This document shows positions 6,654 through 13,417 of a stretch of DNA of 13,625 bases, piece by piece. The stretch's first letter is position 1. Every line of letters starts with the position of its first letter. The notes below the pieces were generated by a model. The model saw nothing but the letters and a program-made list of their open reading frames with translations. It searched no databases and was not told where the DNA came from. The DNA is taken from the NCBI GenBank assembly GCA_002059205.1, contig MVCQ01000010.1, positions 1-13,625 on the forward strand, given 5' to 3'. The position numbers were made by a program, and so were the translations under genes. The DNA is from Candidatus Latescibacteria bacterium 4484_107. GTDB taxonomy: Bacteria; Latescibacterota; 4484-107.

Positions 6654-7514
6654 ATGCCAACCTACGCCGACTATGCGCACGAGATTATGGAGGTGATGAC
6701 GGCCGCCCGGAAAGCGATCCGTGCGCGGCTTCTTCAACAGCTTCTTCCGCATCGCCTCACCGTAACTCAGCACAAAACCCTTCAGCATTTGCGGTGGCAT
6801 AGCGGGGACGGAGGACTCGGTATCGGAGAATTGAGCGAACATTTGGGATTGGCCTGTAGTACAGTGTCGGGGATCGTGGACCGGTTGGAGCGGGACGGAT
6901 GGGTCCGTCGAAATCGGGAGGCTCCGGATCGCAGGATGGTCAAGGTGCAGCTTACCCCAAAAAGCGTGGAACTGTTCGAGCAGACAAAGGGAGAATCCGA
7001 GCGGTTCTGGCTCGCAACCGTAGGACGGCTGAATGCGGAGGAACAGGCGGCTCTGGTGCAGAGTCTTCGGAGGCTCCGGGAGGTGATGGAGGAGCCGGAC
7101 TGGCCCGGGTACGAAGCGGTGCATGCGGCCCGATCCGAGGGCAAAAAGGCGGAGGAGCGTCTGCCTCATAAATTGGAGGAGATATGGAAAGAGGAGATCC
7201 GATCCGCAGGGATGCGTCTTGCGATGGCTCGGAAAGCGGAGCAGGAAGGCTATTCCGAGGCGGCGGCGTATCTGAGCCAGGCGGCCTCGGAGGAGGCGAA
7301 TCATGCGCTGAACGTGGCGAAGCTGTTGGGAAAAGCGAAGGATATGAAGGCCAGTCTGCTCCGATTGGTGGAGGCGGAAAAACACGCGAGGAGGATCAAG
7401 CTGGAAGCGATGGAGATCGGAGGCGAAACGGAGGCTATGGACTTTCTGAATCGGGCGGCTGAGGACGAGAAACGGCACAAGAAATGGTTTAAGAAACTGG
7501 CGGCGCGACTTTAA
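6654..7514 (+). CDS. MarR-family winged-helix regulator fused to a rubrerythrin-like diiron domain
   Basis: The product has 286 residues, about twice a normal MarR. Residues about 1-147 are a MarR winged helix: IGELSEHLGLACSTVSGIVDRLERDGWVRR at 57-86 (recognition helix and wing entry), then RRMVKVQLTPKS at 93-104. After a charged linker (about 148-172), residues about 175-286 form a four-helix ferritin-like domain. Candidate iron ligands are Glu181 (helix A), Glu214 and His217 (SEEANH, helix B), Glu240 or Glu242 (VEAEKH, helix C), and Glu272 and His275 (EDEKRH, helix D). Glu181-Glu214-His217 keep the spacing I recall for Glu20, Glu53 and His56 of Desulfovibrio rubrerythrin. The domain most resembles rubrerythrins with GM-LAMARKAE-EGY in helix A. 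No rubredoxin cysteines are present. A cytoplasmic repressor sensing iron, oxygen or peroxide through the diiron site is the natural inference. It lies divergent from comEC and upstream of an export cluster. Confidence 0.88.
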   Translation: MPTYADYAHEIMEVMTAARKAIRARLLQQLLPHRLTVTQHKTLQHLRWHSGDGGLGIGELSEHLGLACSTVSGIVDRLERDGWVRRNREAPDRRMVKVQLTPKSVELFEQTKGESERFWLATVGRLNAEEQAALVQSLRRLREVMEEPDWPGYEAVHAARSEGKKAEERLPHKLEEIWKEEIRSAGMRLAMARKAEQEGYSEAAAYLSQAASEEANHALNVAKLLGKAKDMKASLLRLVEAEKHARRIKLEAMEIGGETEAMDFLNRAAEDEKRHKKWFKKLAARL

Positions 7515-7592
7515 AAATTTCCAAAAGGCGTTAAAAGGCCGACTACGAACAAGTGTAACACTCATTTTTCTCTTTAGTGAAACTTTTGTTTC

Positions 7593-7660
7593 CACCGAAA
7601 GAGCGCAAAGAACCTCTTGAAGAAGGGGGATTTCTCTGCGTCCTTTGCGTCTTTGCGGTG
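7593..7660. repeat. Imperfect inverted repeat of GCAAAG-type units
   Basis: The left arm begins CACCG at 7593 followed by AAAGAGCGCAAAG. The right arm 7643-7660 is CTTTGCGTCTTTGCGGTG, complementary apart from small offsets. The right arm continues outward as repeated TGCGTC-like units. It lies in the 194-bp gap between the regulator and the outer-membrane protein gene. A smaller stem (GTGAAAC 7577-7583 with GTTTCCAC 7588-7595) adjoins it. A T-rich stretch at 7566-7575 after a 4-bp AGTG/CACT stem might be a weak terminator. Confidence 0.6.
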
Positions 7661-7708
7661 CAGTTAAAAAAAGTCTTATTATGAACTCACGAAAGGAGAA
7701 GAAAATCA

Positions 7709-9142
7709 ATGAAACAGTGCTTTGGAATTCTTGTCTGTCTGGGTATCTTCATCCCAATACTTTCGTCTGCGTCGGAGCAAGCGAGCGCAGACACGGCCGC
7801 AGTGCTCAATCCGGACACGATCATCCAGATCGCTTACGAACGCAATCCCAGCATCGCAGCCGCGCGGCATAAGCTCCGATCCTCGGAATACAACTACAAG
7901 CTGTTTGAGAGCGAGTATTCCCAGTTCATCCCCCTGATCATAGACTCTCGGGTGCAAAGGAGTTCCGAGGATTCGGAAAGAATCACCTCGGGAAAGCTGA
8001 CCGCGGGCCTGCGGAAGGAATTTTTCGACGGCTCCTCCGCGTCGCTGGATGCGGGAAACGAGACCGAATGGGACTCGGAAGGCAGGAGTCACAACCAGTT
8101 TGTCGAAGGTCAGGTGGAGTTTCCCCTTTTCAGCTCCAACCGAAAACTGAGCCGGGTGATCAAGCGGACCTTTGAAGAGAATGAACTCCACAACGCCAAT
8201 CTGAACTATGTGGAGCGGGTGCGTGCGGTGCTCCACGATGCGCAGGAAGAGTATTACGATCTCATCGCCCGCACGCAGGTTTTGAACACCCTCCGGAAAT
8301 ACAAGGAGCGGCTGGAATCGCTGCTGGACGAGCCATGGATTCGGGATCATCCGGCCGATGCCCGGCAGATCGAGGATGAGATAAACTCTCTGGACTCCGA
8401 CATCAAAGGCTGGCAAGTGACCGTATCCTCTCTTAAAATTCGATTACAAAGAAAGATCGGTCTGGAGAGTCTCGAGGGATTTCAGATCGAACCCGTTCCC
8501 CTCGGCTTGGGCAAAAACGATTATTATGGGAGACACTACGTGGAGGAAAGCACCAGGACCGTGGTGAAACGGGCGATGGCCAACGATGTGCAGATCAAGG
8601 TCCTGCACAGCGTGATGGAGAGCGCCAAAGAGAAGAAGCGTCTGGCCGAACAGGGAAAATGGGATACGTTCGTTTCCATCGGCGGACGATACAGCTACGC
8701 CGGTTTCAACGGCGACGGCGGGCCGGGGAAGGGGTATTCCGTGGGCATGGGGTTGAAGGTAAAGAAGTTCGACGCGAAGGTCCTGGATTACTCCCGCCTG
8801 AAGGCCGAAGCGGACATCCGCAACGTAGAGGCCCGCATCACGGACCGGGAATTGCAGACCGCGGCCCGGATACGCCAGGAGAAGGGAGAGGCTGAAAATC
8901 GTCGGAGGCAGTTGGAAAGCTTGTATGAGAGCGTGCAGTCCCGGAAAAAAATCTACACGATCAAACTAAAGAACTATTTGAACGGGGAGGAGCCCATTGA
9001 TGCCCTGATCCAGACGTTCCGCTCGCTTCTGAATACGGAGAGGAAGTGTTATATGGTGGGGAACTCGTATTTTGACAATATCCGGGACCTGGACTATCTC
9101 TGTGCGGTGTACTTTCAGAAGTTGGGCATAGAAACAAAATGA
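7709..9142 (+). CDS. TolC-like outer-membrane efflux protein (OEP family)
   Basis: The product has 477 residues. A signal peptide is plausible at about 1-27 (hydrophobic core CFGILVCLGIFIPIL, then an ASA cleavage-like site at 25-27). The first mature segment, LNPDTIIQIAYERNPSIAAARHKL at 33-56, is the typical opening helix of OEP proteins. It is followed by an alternating pattern of beta segments (about 75-145) and long charged helices (about 150-250 and 290-450), as expected for a beta-barrel plus periplasmic helical tunnel. In such families three subunits form an exit duct used with an inner-membrane pump. The start ATG follows AAAGGAG at 7692-7698 by 10 nt. It lies between a MarR-type regulator and an ABC exporter. 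No membrane-fusion (HlyD/AcrA) gene lies between them, which is unusual for a tripartite pump. Sequence is divergent, so substrate cannot be assigned. Confidence 0.83.
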   Translation: MKQCFGILVCLGIFIPILSSASEQASADTAAVLNPDTIIQIAYERNPSIAAARHKLRSSEYNYKLFESEYSQFIPLIIDSRVQRSSEDSERITSGKLTAGLRKEFFDGSSASLDAGNETEWDSEGRSHNQFVEGQVEFPLFSSNRKLSRVIKRTFEENELHNANLNYVERVRAVLHDAQEEYYDLIARTQVLNTLRKYKERLESLLDEPWIRDHPADARQIEDEINSLDSDIKGWQVTVSSLKIRLQRKIGLESLEGFQIEPVPLGLGKNDYYGRHYVEESTRTVVKRAMANDVQIKVLHSVMESAKEKKRLAEQGKWDTFVSIGGRYSYAGFNGDGGPGKGYSVGMGLKVKKFDAKVLDYSRLKAEADIRNVEARITDRELQTAARIRQEKGEAENRRRQLESLYESVQSRKKIYTIKLKNYLNGEEPIDALIQTFRSLLNTERKCYMVGNSYFDNIRDLDYLCAVYFQKLGIETK

Positions 9143-9144
9143 GC

Positions 9145-9226
9145 ATTTCAAAGATTTCAAAAATTTCAAAAATTGCCTGAGGGGTGAAAAATATAGTCCA
9201 TCTTTGAACTTTCGGCAATTTTTGAA
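9145..9226. repeat. Period-9 direct repeat and 13-bp perfect inverted repeat
   Basis: ATTTCAAAG, ATTTCAAAA and ATTTCAAAA stand in tandem at 9145-9171. The 3' part TTCAAAAATTGCC (9165-9177) is repeated in perfect inverted form as GGCAATTTTTGAA at 9214-9226, 36 nt away. The pair fills the gap between the outer-membrane protein and ABC transporter genes. The ABC start codon lies 28 nt past its end. Confidence 0.8.
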
Positions 9227-9254
9227 TTTAGGCAATGAAATGAAGGAGCAACCC

Positions 9255-11582
9255 ATGATTTTAGAGGGGGCGCAGGAAACAAAGGAGTTCGTGGAAGAAA
9301 TTCCGGTGGAGATCCGGAATGCGCTGAATGGACGGATCGGTGCGGAGGAAAAAATACGGGTGTCGGTCTCCACGGATATCACCTTGGAGGGGGAGTATGG
9401 AACCGGGTGGTTGGTGGCCACGGACGAACGATTACTGAGCTTCAGCCCGGATGGGGCCGGCGCGCCCCGGGTGATCCACGTCCCGTTGGAAGAGGTGGCT
9501 TCGGTGGAGATGCAGGACATGTTCGGCAGCAACACGCTGAAGGTCCGGACAGAAGATCGAGGGATCGAGGTCGCGCGGTTTTCCAAATCCTTGACGTCCA
9601 AATTTGCGCGGGTGCCTTCGGAGATCGAAACGCTGATTCGTAAAAAGAAACCCTTGGAGGAGAGCGCTGAGGAAAAAACGTCGCACAAAGAGGTGCGATC
9701 GTATCGAAAGCAACGCCGCTGTCCGAAATGCGGTCGCGTGATTCCGGAATGGTCGGACGTGTGTCCCCGTTGCATCAAAAAAGGGAAACTGCTCTATCGG
9801 CTTTTGGGATACGCAACGCCGTATTGGAAGCTCTTTGCGGCGGGGTTGAGCATTATGTTAGTGGCCACGGTTATCGGCCTGATGCCTCCCCTGCTGATGC
9901 GGATGCTGATCGACGACGTGCTGGTGGTTAAACCGCTGGCGGAAGACGTGAGCGGCGCGCGGACGTTTCTTTGGAATTTCGGAGAGCGGGGAAGCACATC
10001 TTTGTTAGCTCTGTTGGTCGCGCTCTCTATGGTGATCAGCGTTTCCAGCAACGGGTTGCGCGCCTTTCGGGGCTATGTGATGGCCCGCTTCGGCCAGCGG
10101 ATCACGCTCGATCTGCGCAATAAGCTGTATCGCCATCTGCACGTGCTCTCCCTGGGATTTTATGCCCAGCGGGAGACGGGACGAATTATGTCGCGGGTCA
10201 CGCAGGACGTCAGCCGGGTTCAGGATTTCATCAGCGACGGCATGCAGGAGGGCATCCGCAGCATCCTGACGATCGTGCTCATCGCAGTCATTCTGTTCCG
10301 GCTCAATGCCGGCCTCGCGATATTGGTGTTGCTGCCCACCCCTTTTTTGGTGATCGCAACGTTATTGTTCAGCCGGAAGCTGCATCGGGTCTTCCACACC
10401 TTATGGAAACGTTGGGCGGGGCTCAGCGCGATTCTGGCGGATACCCTTCCGGGCATGCGCGTGGTGAAGGCGTTCACGCAGGAGGAGCGCGAGATCGCCA
10501 AGTTCGACCGGAAGAGCACACAGCTTTTCTATATGGGACTTCGCGCGGTCAAACTTCGCGCGATGTTCGGGCCGATGATGACCTTCATCACTTATTTAGG
10601 GACCGTGATTATCTGGTGGGTCGGAGGCCGGGAGGTGATGGAGGGCCATCTGACGTTGGGGGATTTTACCGCGTTTACGGGGTATATGTGGCAATTTTAT
10701 TTTCCGGTGCAGATGTTGTGCCGCTTAAATCACCGGTTTCAGCACGCGGCTACGTCGGCGGAGCGGGTATTCGAGATTTTGGATGCGGAGCCGGACATTG
10801 CGGATATGCCGCACGCGACCGAGCTTCCGGAGGTCGTGGGACGGATTCAGTTTCGGGACGTAACATTTGCGTACGAGGAGGGCAAGCCGGTGCTCAAGCA
10901 CCTTGATTTCGATGTGGAGCCGGGGGAGATGATCGGTCTGGCCGGGCACAGCGGCGCGGGAAAGAGCACGCTGATCAATCTGATCTGCCGGTTCTACGAC
11001 GTGAACGAGGGAACGATTTGGATGGATGGGAAGGACGTGCGGGACGTGACGGTGAAATCCCTGCGGAGCCAGATCGGGGTGGTGCTTCAGGATCCGTTTT
11101 TGTTCAACGGCACGGTGGCGGAGAACATCGCGTACGCCCAGCCGGACGCCACGATGCGGCAGGTGATTGCGGCGGCCAAAGCCGCAAATGCACACGATTT
11201 CATCATGGATTTCCCCGATGCGTATGATACACAGGTGGGCGAACGAGGGACGAAGGTGTCCACCGGGGAGCGTCAGCGGCTGGCCATCGCCCGGGCCATT
11301 CTGAAGGATCCCCGGATATTGATCTTAGATGAGGCTACGTCGTCCGTGGATACCGAGACCGAAGCCCAGATTCAGGAAGCCCTGGAGCGTCTGGTCAAGG
11401 GACGTACCACGTTTGCCATTGCGCACCGCCTTTCCACCCTGCGGAACGCGGATCGGCTCTTGATCTTAGAAAAAGGCGAGTTGGTGGAGATGGGAACGCA
11501 CGAAGAATTGATCGAGCAGGATGGGATTTACGCGAAGCTGTGCCGGATGCAGACGAAACTGTCGACCATTCGGGCATGGTGA
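9255..11582 (+). CDS. ABC exporter half-transporter with N-terminal PH-like domain and zinc ribbon
   Basis: The product has 775 residues from ATG 9255, chosen because AAGGAG at 9243-9248 lies 6 nt upstream. The frame is open back to 9204, but that extension reads through the repeat. Residues about 20-130 look like a bacterial PH/GRAM domain (GWLVATDERLLSF at 51-63). A zinc ribbon with Cys156, Cys159, Cys170 and Cys173 follows. Six membrane helices of exporter type span about 190-490. The ATPase domain has Walker A GHSGAGKST at 564-572, Q-loop Gln612, signature STGER at 669-673 (usual SGGQ or SGGE; Thr670 replaces Gly), Walker B ILILDEA at 688-694 and H-loop His724. It should work as a homodimer pumping lipid, peptide or drug outward across the inner membrane. 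Its neighbour is DUF1854. From memory, such ABC-DUF1854 pairs occur elsewhere, sometimes labelled as cyanophycin-associated; no cyanophycin gene is visible here. Substrate is unknown. Confidence 0.93.
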   Translation: MILEGAQETKEFVEEIPVEIRNALNGRIGAEEKIRVSVSTDITLEGEYGTGWLVATDERLLSFSPDGAGAPRVIHVPLEEVASVEMQDMFGSNTLKVRTEDRGIEVARFSKSLTSKFARVPSEIETLIRKKKPLEESAEEKTSHKEVRSYRKQRRCPKCGRVIPEWSDVCPRCIKKGKLLYRLLGYATPYWKLFAAGLSIMLVATVIGLMPPLLMRMLIDDVLVVKPLAEDVSGARTFLWNFGERGSTSLLALLVALSMVISVSSNGLRAFRGYVMARFGQRITLDLRNKLYRHLHVLSLGFYAQRETGRIMSRVTQDVSRVQDFISDGMQEGIRSILTIVLIAVILFRLNAGLAILVLLPTPFLVIATLLFSRKLHRVFHTLWKRWAGLSAILADTLPGMRVVKAFTQEEREIAKFDRKSTQLFYMGLRAVKLRAMFGPMMTFITYLGTVIIWWVGGREVMEGHLTLGDFTAFTGYMWQFYFPVQMLCRLNHRFQHAATSAERVFEILDAEPDIADMPHATELPEVVGRIQFRDVTFAYEEGKPVLKHLDFDVEPGEMIGLAGHSGAGKSTLINLICRFYDVNEGTIWMDGKDVRDVTVKSLRSQIGVVLQDPFLFNGTVAENIAYAQPDATMRQVIAAAKAANAHDFIMDFPDAYDTQVGERGTKVSTGERQRLAIARAILKDPRILILDEATSSVDTETEAQIQEALERLVKGRTTFAIAHRLSTLRNADRLLILEKGELVEMGTHEELIEQDGIYAKLCRMQTKLSTIRAW

Positions 11583-11585
11583 GTT

Positions 11586-11712
11586 GGATTTCGGATGGGG
11601 ATTTCGGATTTTTTGCAACGCAGAGACGCAAAGTTCGCAGAGAAACCCAAAAACCTGTGTGTGAAGTTCTCTGCGTTGCGGTTTCATTCCTAAATCCGAA
11701 ATCCGCAATCAT
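11586..11712. repeat. Long compound inverted repeat with period-7 units
   Basis: GGATTTCGGATTT (11599-11611) pairs perfectly with AAATCCGAAATCC (11692-11704), and GCAACGCAGAGA (11615-11626) pairs perfectly with TCTCTGCGTTGC (11668-11679). That gives 13-bp and 12-bp nested arms. A second direct copy GGATTTCGGAT stands at 11586-11596. The right flank reads as heptamers CATTCCT, AAATCCG, AAATCCG, CAATCAT at 11685-11712. It lies between the ABC exporter and DUF1854 genes. Confidence 0.85.
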
Positions 11713-11728
11713 ACAGGGGGAGCAGATT

Positions 11729-12232
11729 ATGGATCGGATGCACATCGAGGATGAGATGGATCTGTTGGATCCGAAGGAACTCCGGATGTCGATGGATGCC
11801 TTCGGGGATCTGAAGGTCCGCCTATCAGGAGAGGCATACAAGAAGGTGCAGGCATTGCGGGCGTTTCCGATCTCGGAGGCGATGCGCTTTATCGCGCTGA
11901 GAGACGAGAACGGGAAGGAGATCGGGATGATCGAGGATCCGGGGGCGATGGAGACTGCGTCCCGGAAAGCGCTGAAGGAAGAGTTGGAACGGCGCTATTT
12001 TATTCCGAAGGTCGTTCGGATCAACCGCATTGACGAGAGCTATGGGATGCCCCGGTGGGACGTGCAGACGGACCGGGGAGATCGGCATTTCGAGTTGCAG
12101 ACCCGGCAGGATGCGCGGCGGCTTTCAGCAGGACGGGTGCTGATCCGGGACGCGGATGGAAACCGGTATGAGATTCCAGATGTCGGGAAGCTGGATCCGA
12201 AGAGTCGTGTGCTCCTGGAGGCGGAGATGTGA
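11729..12232 (+). CDS. DUF1854 family protein
   Basis: The product has 167 residues from ATG 11729, which follows GGAG at 11719-11722 by 6 nt. The open frame extends back to 11540, but that part overlaps the ABC gene end and the inverted repeat. Family hallmarks are LRAFPISE at 43-50, IALRDENGKE at 55-64, LERRYFIPKV at 86-95, RWDVQTDRG at 109-117 and DADGNRYEIPD at 141-151. There is no signal peptide or membrane segment, so it is presumably cytoplasmic. The molecular role of DUF1854 is not known to me. Its recurrent position next to ABC exporters with extended N-termini suggests a partner or regulator of the pump, and the gene order here fits. The ATG at 11738 is a possible alternative start. 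Confidence 0.88.
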   Translation: MDRMHIEDEMDLLDPKELRMSMDAFGDLKVRLSGEAYKKVQALRAFPISEAMRFIALRDENGKEIGMIEDPGAMETASRKALKEELERRYFIPKVVRINRIDESYGMPRWDVQTDRGDRHFELQTRQDARRLSAGRVLIRDADGNRYEIPDVGKLDPKSRVLLEAEM

Positions 12233-12524
12233 GGCCGGAAACGCAAACGCGATGCGCAAAACGGCAAGCGGAGAGCCAATGCAGGTAGCTTCTCTGTTAT
12301 TTGTCGAACAAAGACTGAGTACCCGAATAGGTGGTCTCCTTCGCATTTTTGAGAATAGAATGGCTTCTTGCTTCGATTTTGATCCTGGATTCTTTGCCCT
12401 GAATGATTCACAGGTCCGTGGTTTCACGTTCGGCATCGGGTCTTGTTCAGCCTTCGCGAAAACCGAATAGGGGAAAGTATTCTATTCCTCCCCTTGGAGC
12501 CAGAAACAAAAAAACGAAAAACTT

Positions 12525-12597
12525 CTGTTCGCGGCAATATTCTCTTGACTTCTGTTCATTGAATGTGTATCTTGCACTTCGACGTTACCCCTTGAAA
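12525..12597 (+). repeat. 73-bp promoter-bearing repeat, copy 1 (upstream of higB)
   Basis: It begins CTGTTCGCGGCAAT and ends TTACCCCTTGAAA. By hand alignment it matches the copy at 13332-13404 in about 59 of 74 columns with two single-base gaps. Both copies face plus-strand genes. Confidence 0.75.
12545..12573 (+). promoter_or_regulatory. Predicted promoter P1 of higBA
   Basis: TTGACT at 12545-12550, a 17-bp spacer starting TCTGTTC, and TATCTT at 12568-12573. Start of transcription would be near 12580, giving a 47-nt leader without a clear ribosome site. Confidence 0.6.
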
Positions 12598-12620
12598 TGG
12601 CATGGGTTCCGTGCTATCCT
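12592..12620 (+). promoter_or_regulatory. Predicted promoter P2 of higBA, leaderless type
   Basis: TTGAAA at 12592-12597, a 17-bp spacer, and TATCCT at 12615-12620. The higB ATG starts at 12627, six bases after the -10 box, so the predicted transcript would begin at or next to the start codon. Confidence 0.5.
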
Positions 12621-12626
12621 ATTGTT

Positions 12627-12920
12627 ATGATACAGACATTCAAAAATCCAGGAACTGAAGATATATTCAATGGAAGTAACACAAAATCAGCAAGAAAAGC
12701 TTGTCCGCAAAGTTTGTGGAGAGTCGTGGCCCTAAAACTTGACCAGCCTGATTCCATCCTCTCACTCAATGAACTCCGTATCCCCCCGGGAAACCGGTTA
12801 GAAGCGCTATCAGGAGACCGGAAAGGGCAATATAGTATCCGCATTAATCAACAGGTTCGCATCTGCTTTGTTTGGACGGATACCGGCCCCGACGAAGTCG
12901 AAATTGTGGATTACCATTAA
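12627..12920 (+). CDS. higB: HigB-type toxin (RelE superfamily mRNA interferase)
   Basis: The product has 97 residues from ATG 12627, matching the family start (MI-x-F-K-x-x-G-T-E-x-x-F). A longer frame from 12597 has no family support. Residues 53-83 carry the strongly conserved core: PPGNRLEALSGDRKGQ at 53-68, then YSIRINQQVRICFVW at 69-83. The protein ends VEIVDYH at 91-97, typical of this group. Family knowledge: HigB binds the ribosome and cleaves mRNA, and it is neutralised by HigA. The toxin-first order and a 29-nt gap to higA are standard for higBA. No good Shine-Dalgarno precedes the ATG, while a -10 hexamer ends six bases before it, so translation may be leaderless. All core residues appear intact, so activity is plausible. 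Identity is confident. Confidence 0.93.
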   Translation: MIQTFKNPGTEDIFNGSNTKSARKACPQSLWRVVALKLDQPDSILSLNELRIPPGNRLEALSGDRKGQYSIRINQQVRICFVWTDTGPDEVEIVDYH

Positions 12921-12949
12921 GAGTCCAGCACATAAACGTGGAGAAAAAC

Positions 12950-13297
12950 ATGATTCGTGTACCCACTCATCGCGCACCAACGCATCCGGGTGAAATGCTC
13001 TTAGAAGAATTTTTGAAGCCAATGCGCCTGACCCAGCGGGACTTAGCGAGGGCGATTCGCATCCCATATCAAAGAATCAATGAAATGGTGAACGGACGTC
13101 GAAGTATGACCCCCGGCACAGCGCTGCGTATTGCAAGGTTCTTTGGCAGTTCAGCAAAGTTTTGGATGAATCTTCAACTTCGTTGGGATTTGTATCACGC
13201 TCAGAAGGCCGAAGTGAATGAATTAAAGACCATACAGCCCTATCCCATAAAACAAAAGGCGGCTTACTCATTCCAGAAAATTCCTTATAGGACATAG
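12950..13297 (+). CDS. higA: HigA-type antitoxin (XRE/VapI helix-turn-helix)
   Basis: The product has 115 residues from ATG 12950, preceded by GTGGAG with GGAG at 12940-12943, 6 nt away. The frame is open back to 12872 but would overlap higB. The family opening THRAPTHPGEMLLEEFL spans 6-22. The helix-turn-helix runs from LTQRDLARAIRI at 27-38 to PYQRINEMVNGRR at 39-51. It continues TPGTALRIARFFG at 54-66 and FWMNLQLRWDLYHA at 71-84, all typical. The protein should bind HigB and repress the operon from a site near its promoters. The tail from about 98 (PYPIKQKAAYSFQKIPYRT) is longer and less familiar than usual, possibly from readthrough of an ancestral stop. Identity is confident. Confidence 0.93.
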   Translation: MIRVPTHRAPTHPGEMLLEEFLKPMRLTQRDLARAIRIPYQRINEMVNGRRSMTPGTALRIARFFGSSAKFWMNLQLRWDLYHAQKAEVNELKTIQPYPIKQKAAYSFQKIPYRT

Positions 13298-13331
13298 ATA
13301 GTATGATGCCTATCACCTCTGGCATTTGCCG

Positions 13332-13404
13332 CTGTTCGGGGCAATTTTTCTCTTGCCCTCTGTTCCTCAAAGGGGTATCTTACATTTCAACTTACCCTTT
13401 GAAA
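13332..13404 (+). repeat. 73-bp promoter-bearing repeat, copy 2 (upstream of DUF2283 gene)
   Basis: It begins CTGTTCGGGGCAAT and ends TTACCCTTTGAAA, matching copy 1 at 12525-12597 at about 80 percent by hand alignment. Confidence 0.75.
13353..13381 (+). promoter_or_regulatory. Predicted promoter of the DUF2283 gene
   Basis: TTGCCC at 13353-13358, a 17-bp spacer starting TCTGTTC, and TATCTT at 13376-13381. The -35 box has lost the consensus A compared with copy 1 (TTGACT), so it is probably weaker. Confidence 0.45.
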
Positions 13405-13417
13405 AAAAGGAGAAAGA

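Larger units (their letters stand above)
12233..12626. other. 394-bp spacer without a convincing gene before higB
   Basis: The frame reading 12156-12470 is a shadow of the DUF1854 end and has no family resemblance. From 12525 the spacer contains a 73-bp repeat with promoters (annotated separately). AGGGGA with TCCCCT around 12470-12496 forms a weak 6-bp stem with no following T-run. The rest (12233-12470) holds nothing I can name and may be decayed coding DNA. Confidence 0.6.

Noticed and set aside
6597..7709. 370-codon minus-strand open frame opposite the MarR-rubrerythrin gene
   Set aside because: Composition is rich in Arg, His, Leu and Phe with no domain pattern, and it is the complement of a well-supported gene.
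9204..9254. Upstream extension of the ABC exporter to a TTG at 9204
   Set aside because: It translates repeat sequence and has no ribosome site, whereas ATG 9255 has AAGGAG at 6-nt spacing.
11540..11728. Upstream extension of the DUF1854 gene
   Set aside because: It overlaps the end of the ABC gene and reads through the inverted repeat; the family homology begins after ATG 11729.
12156..12470. 104-codon plus-strand frame overlapping the DUF1854 end
   Set aside because: Its first part is a shadow of DUF1854 and the rest has no recognisable domain or start signal.
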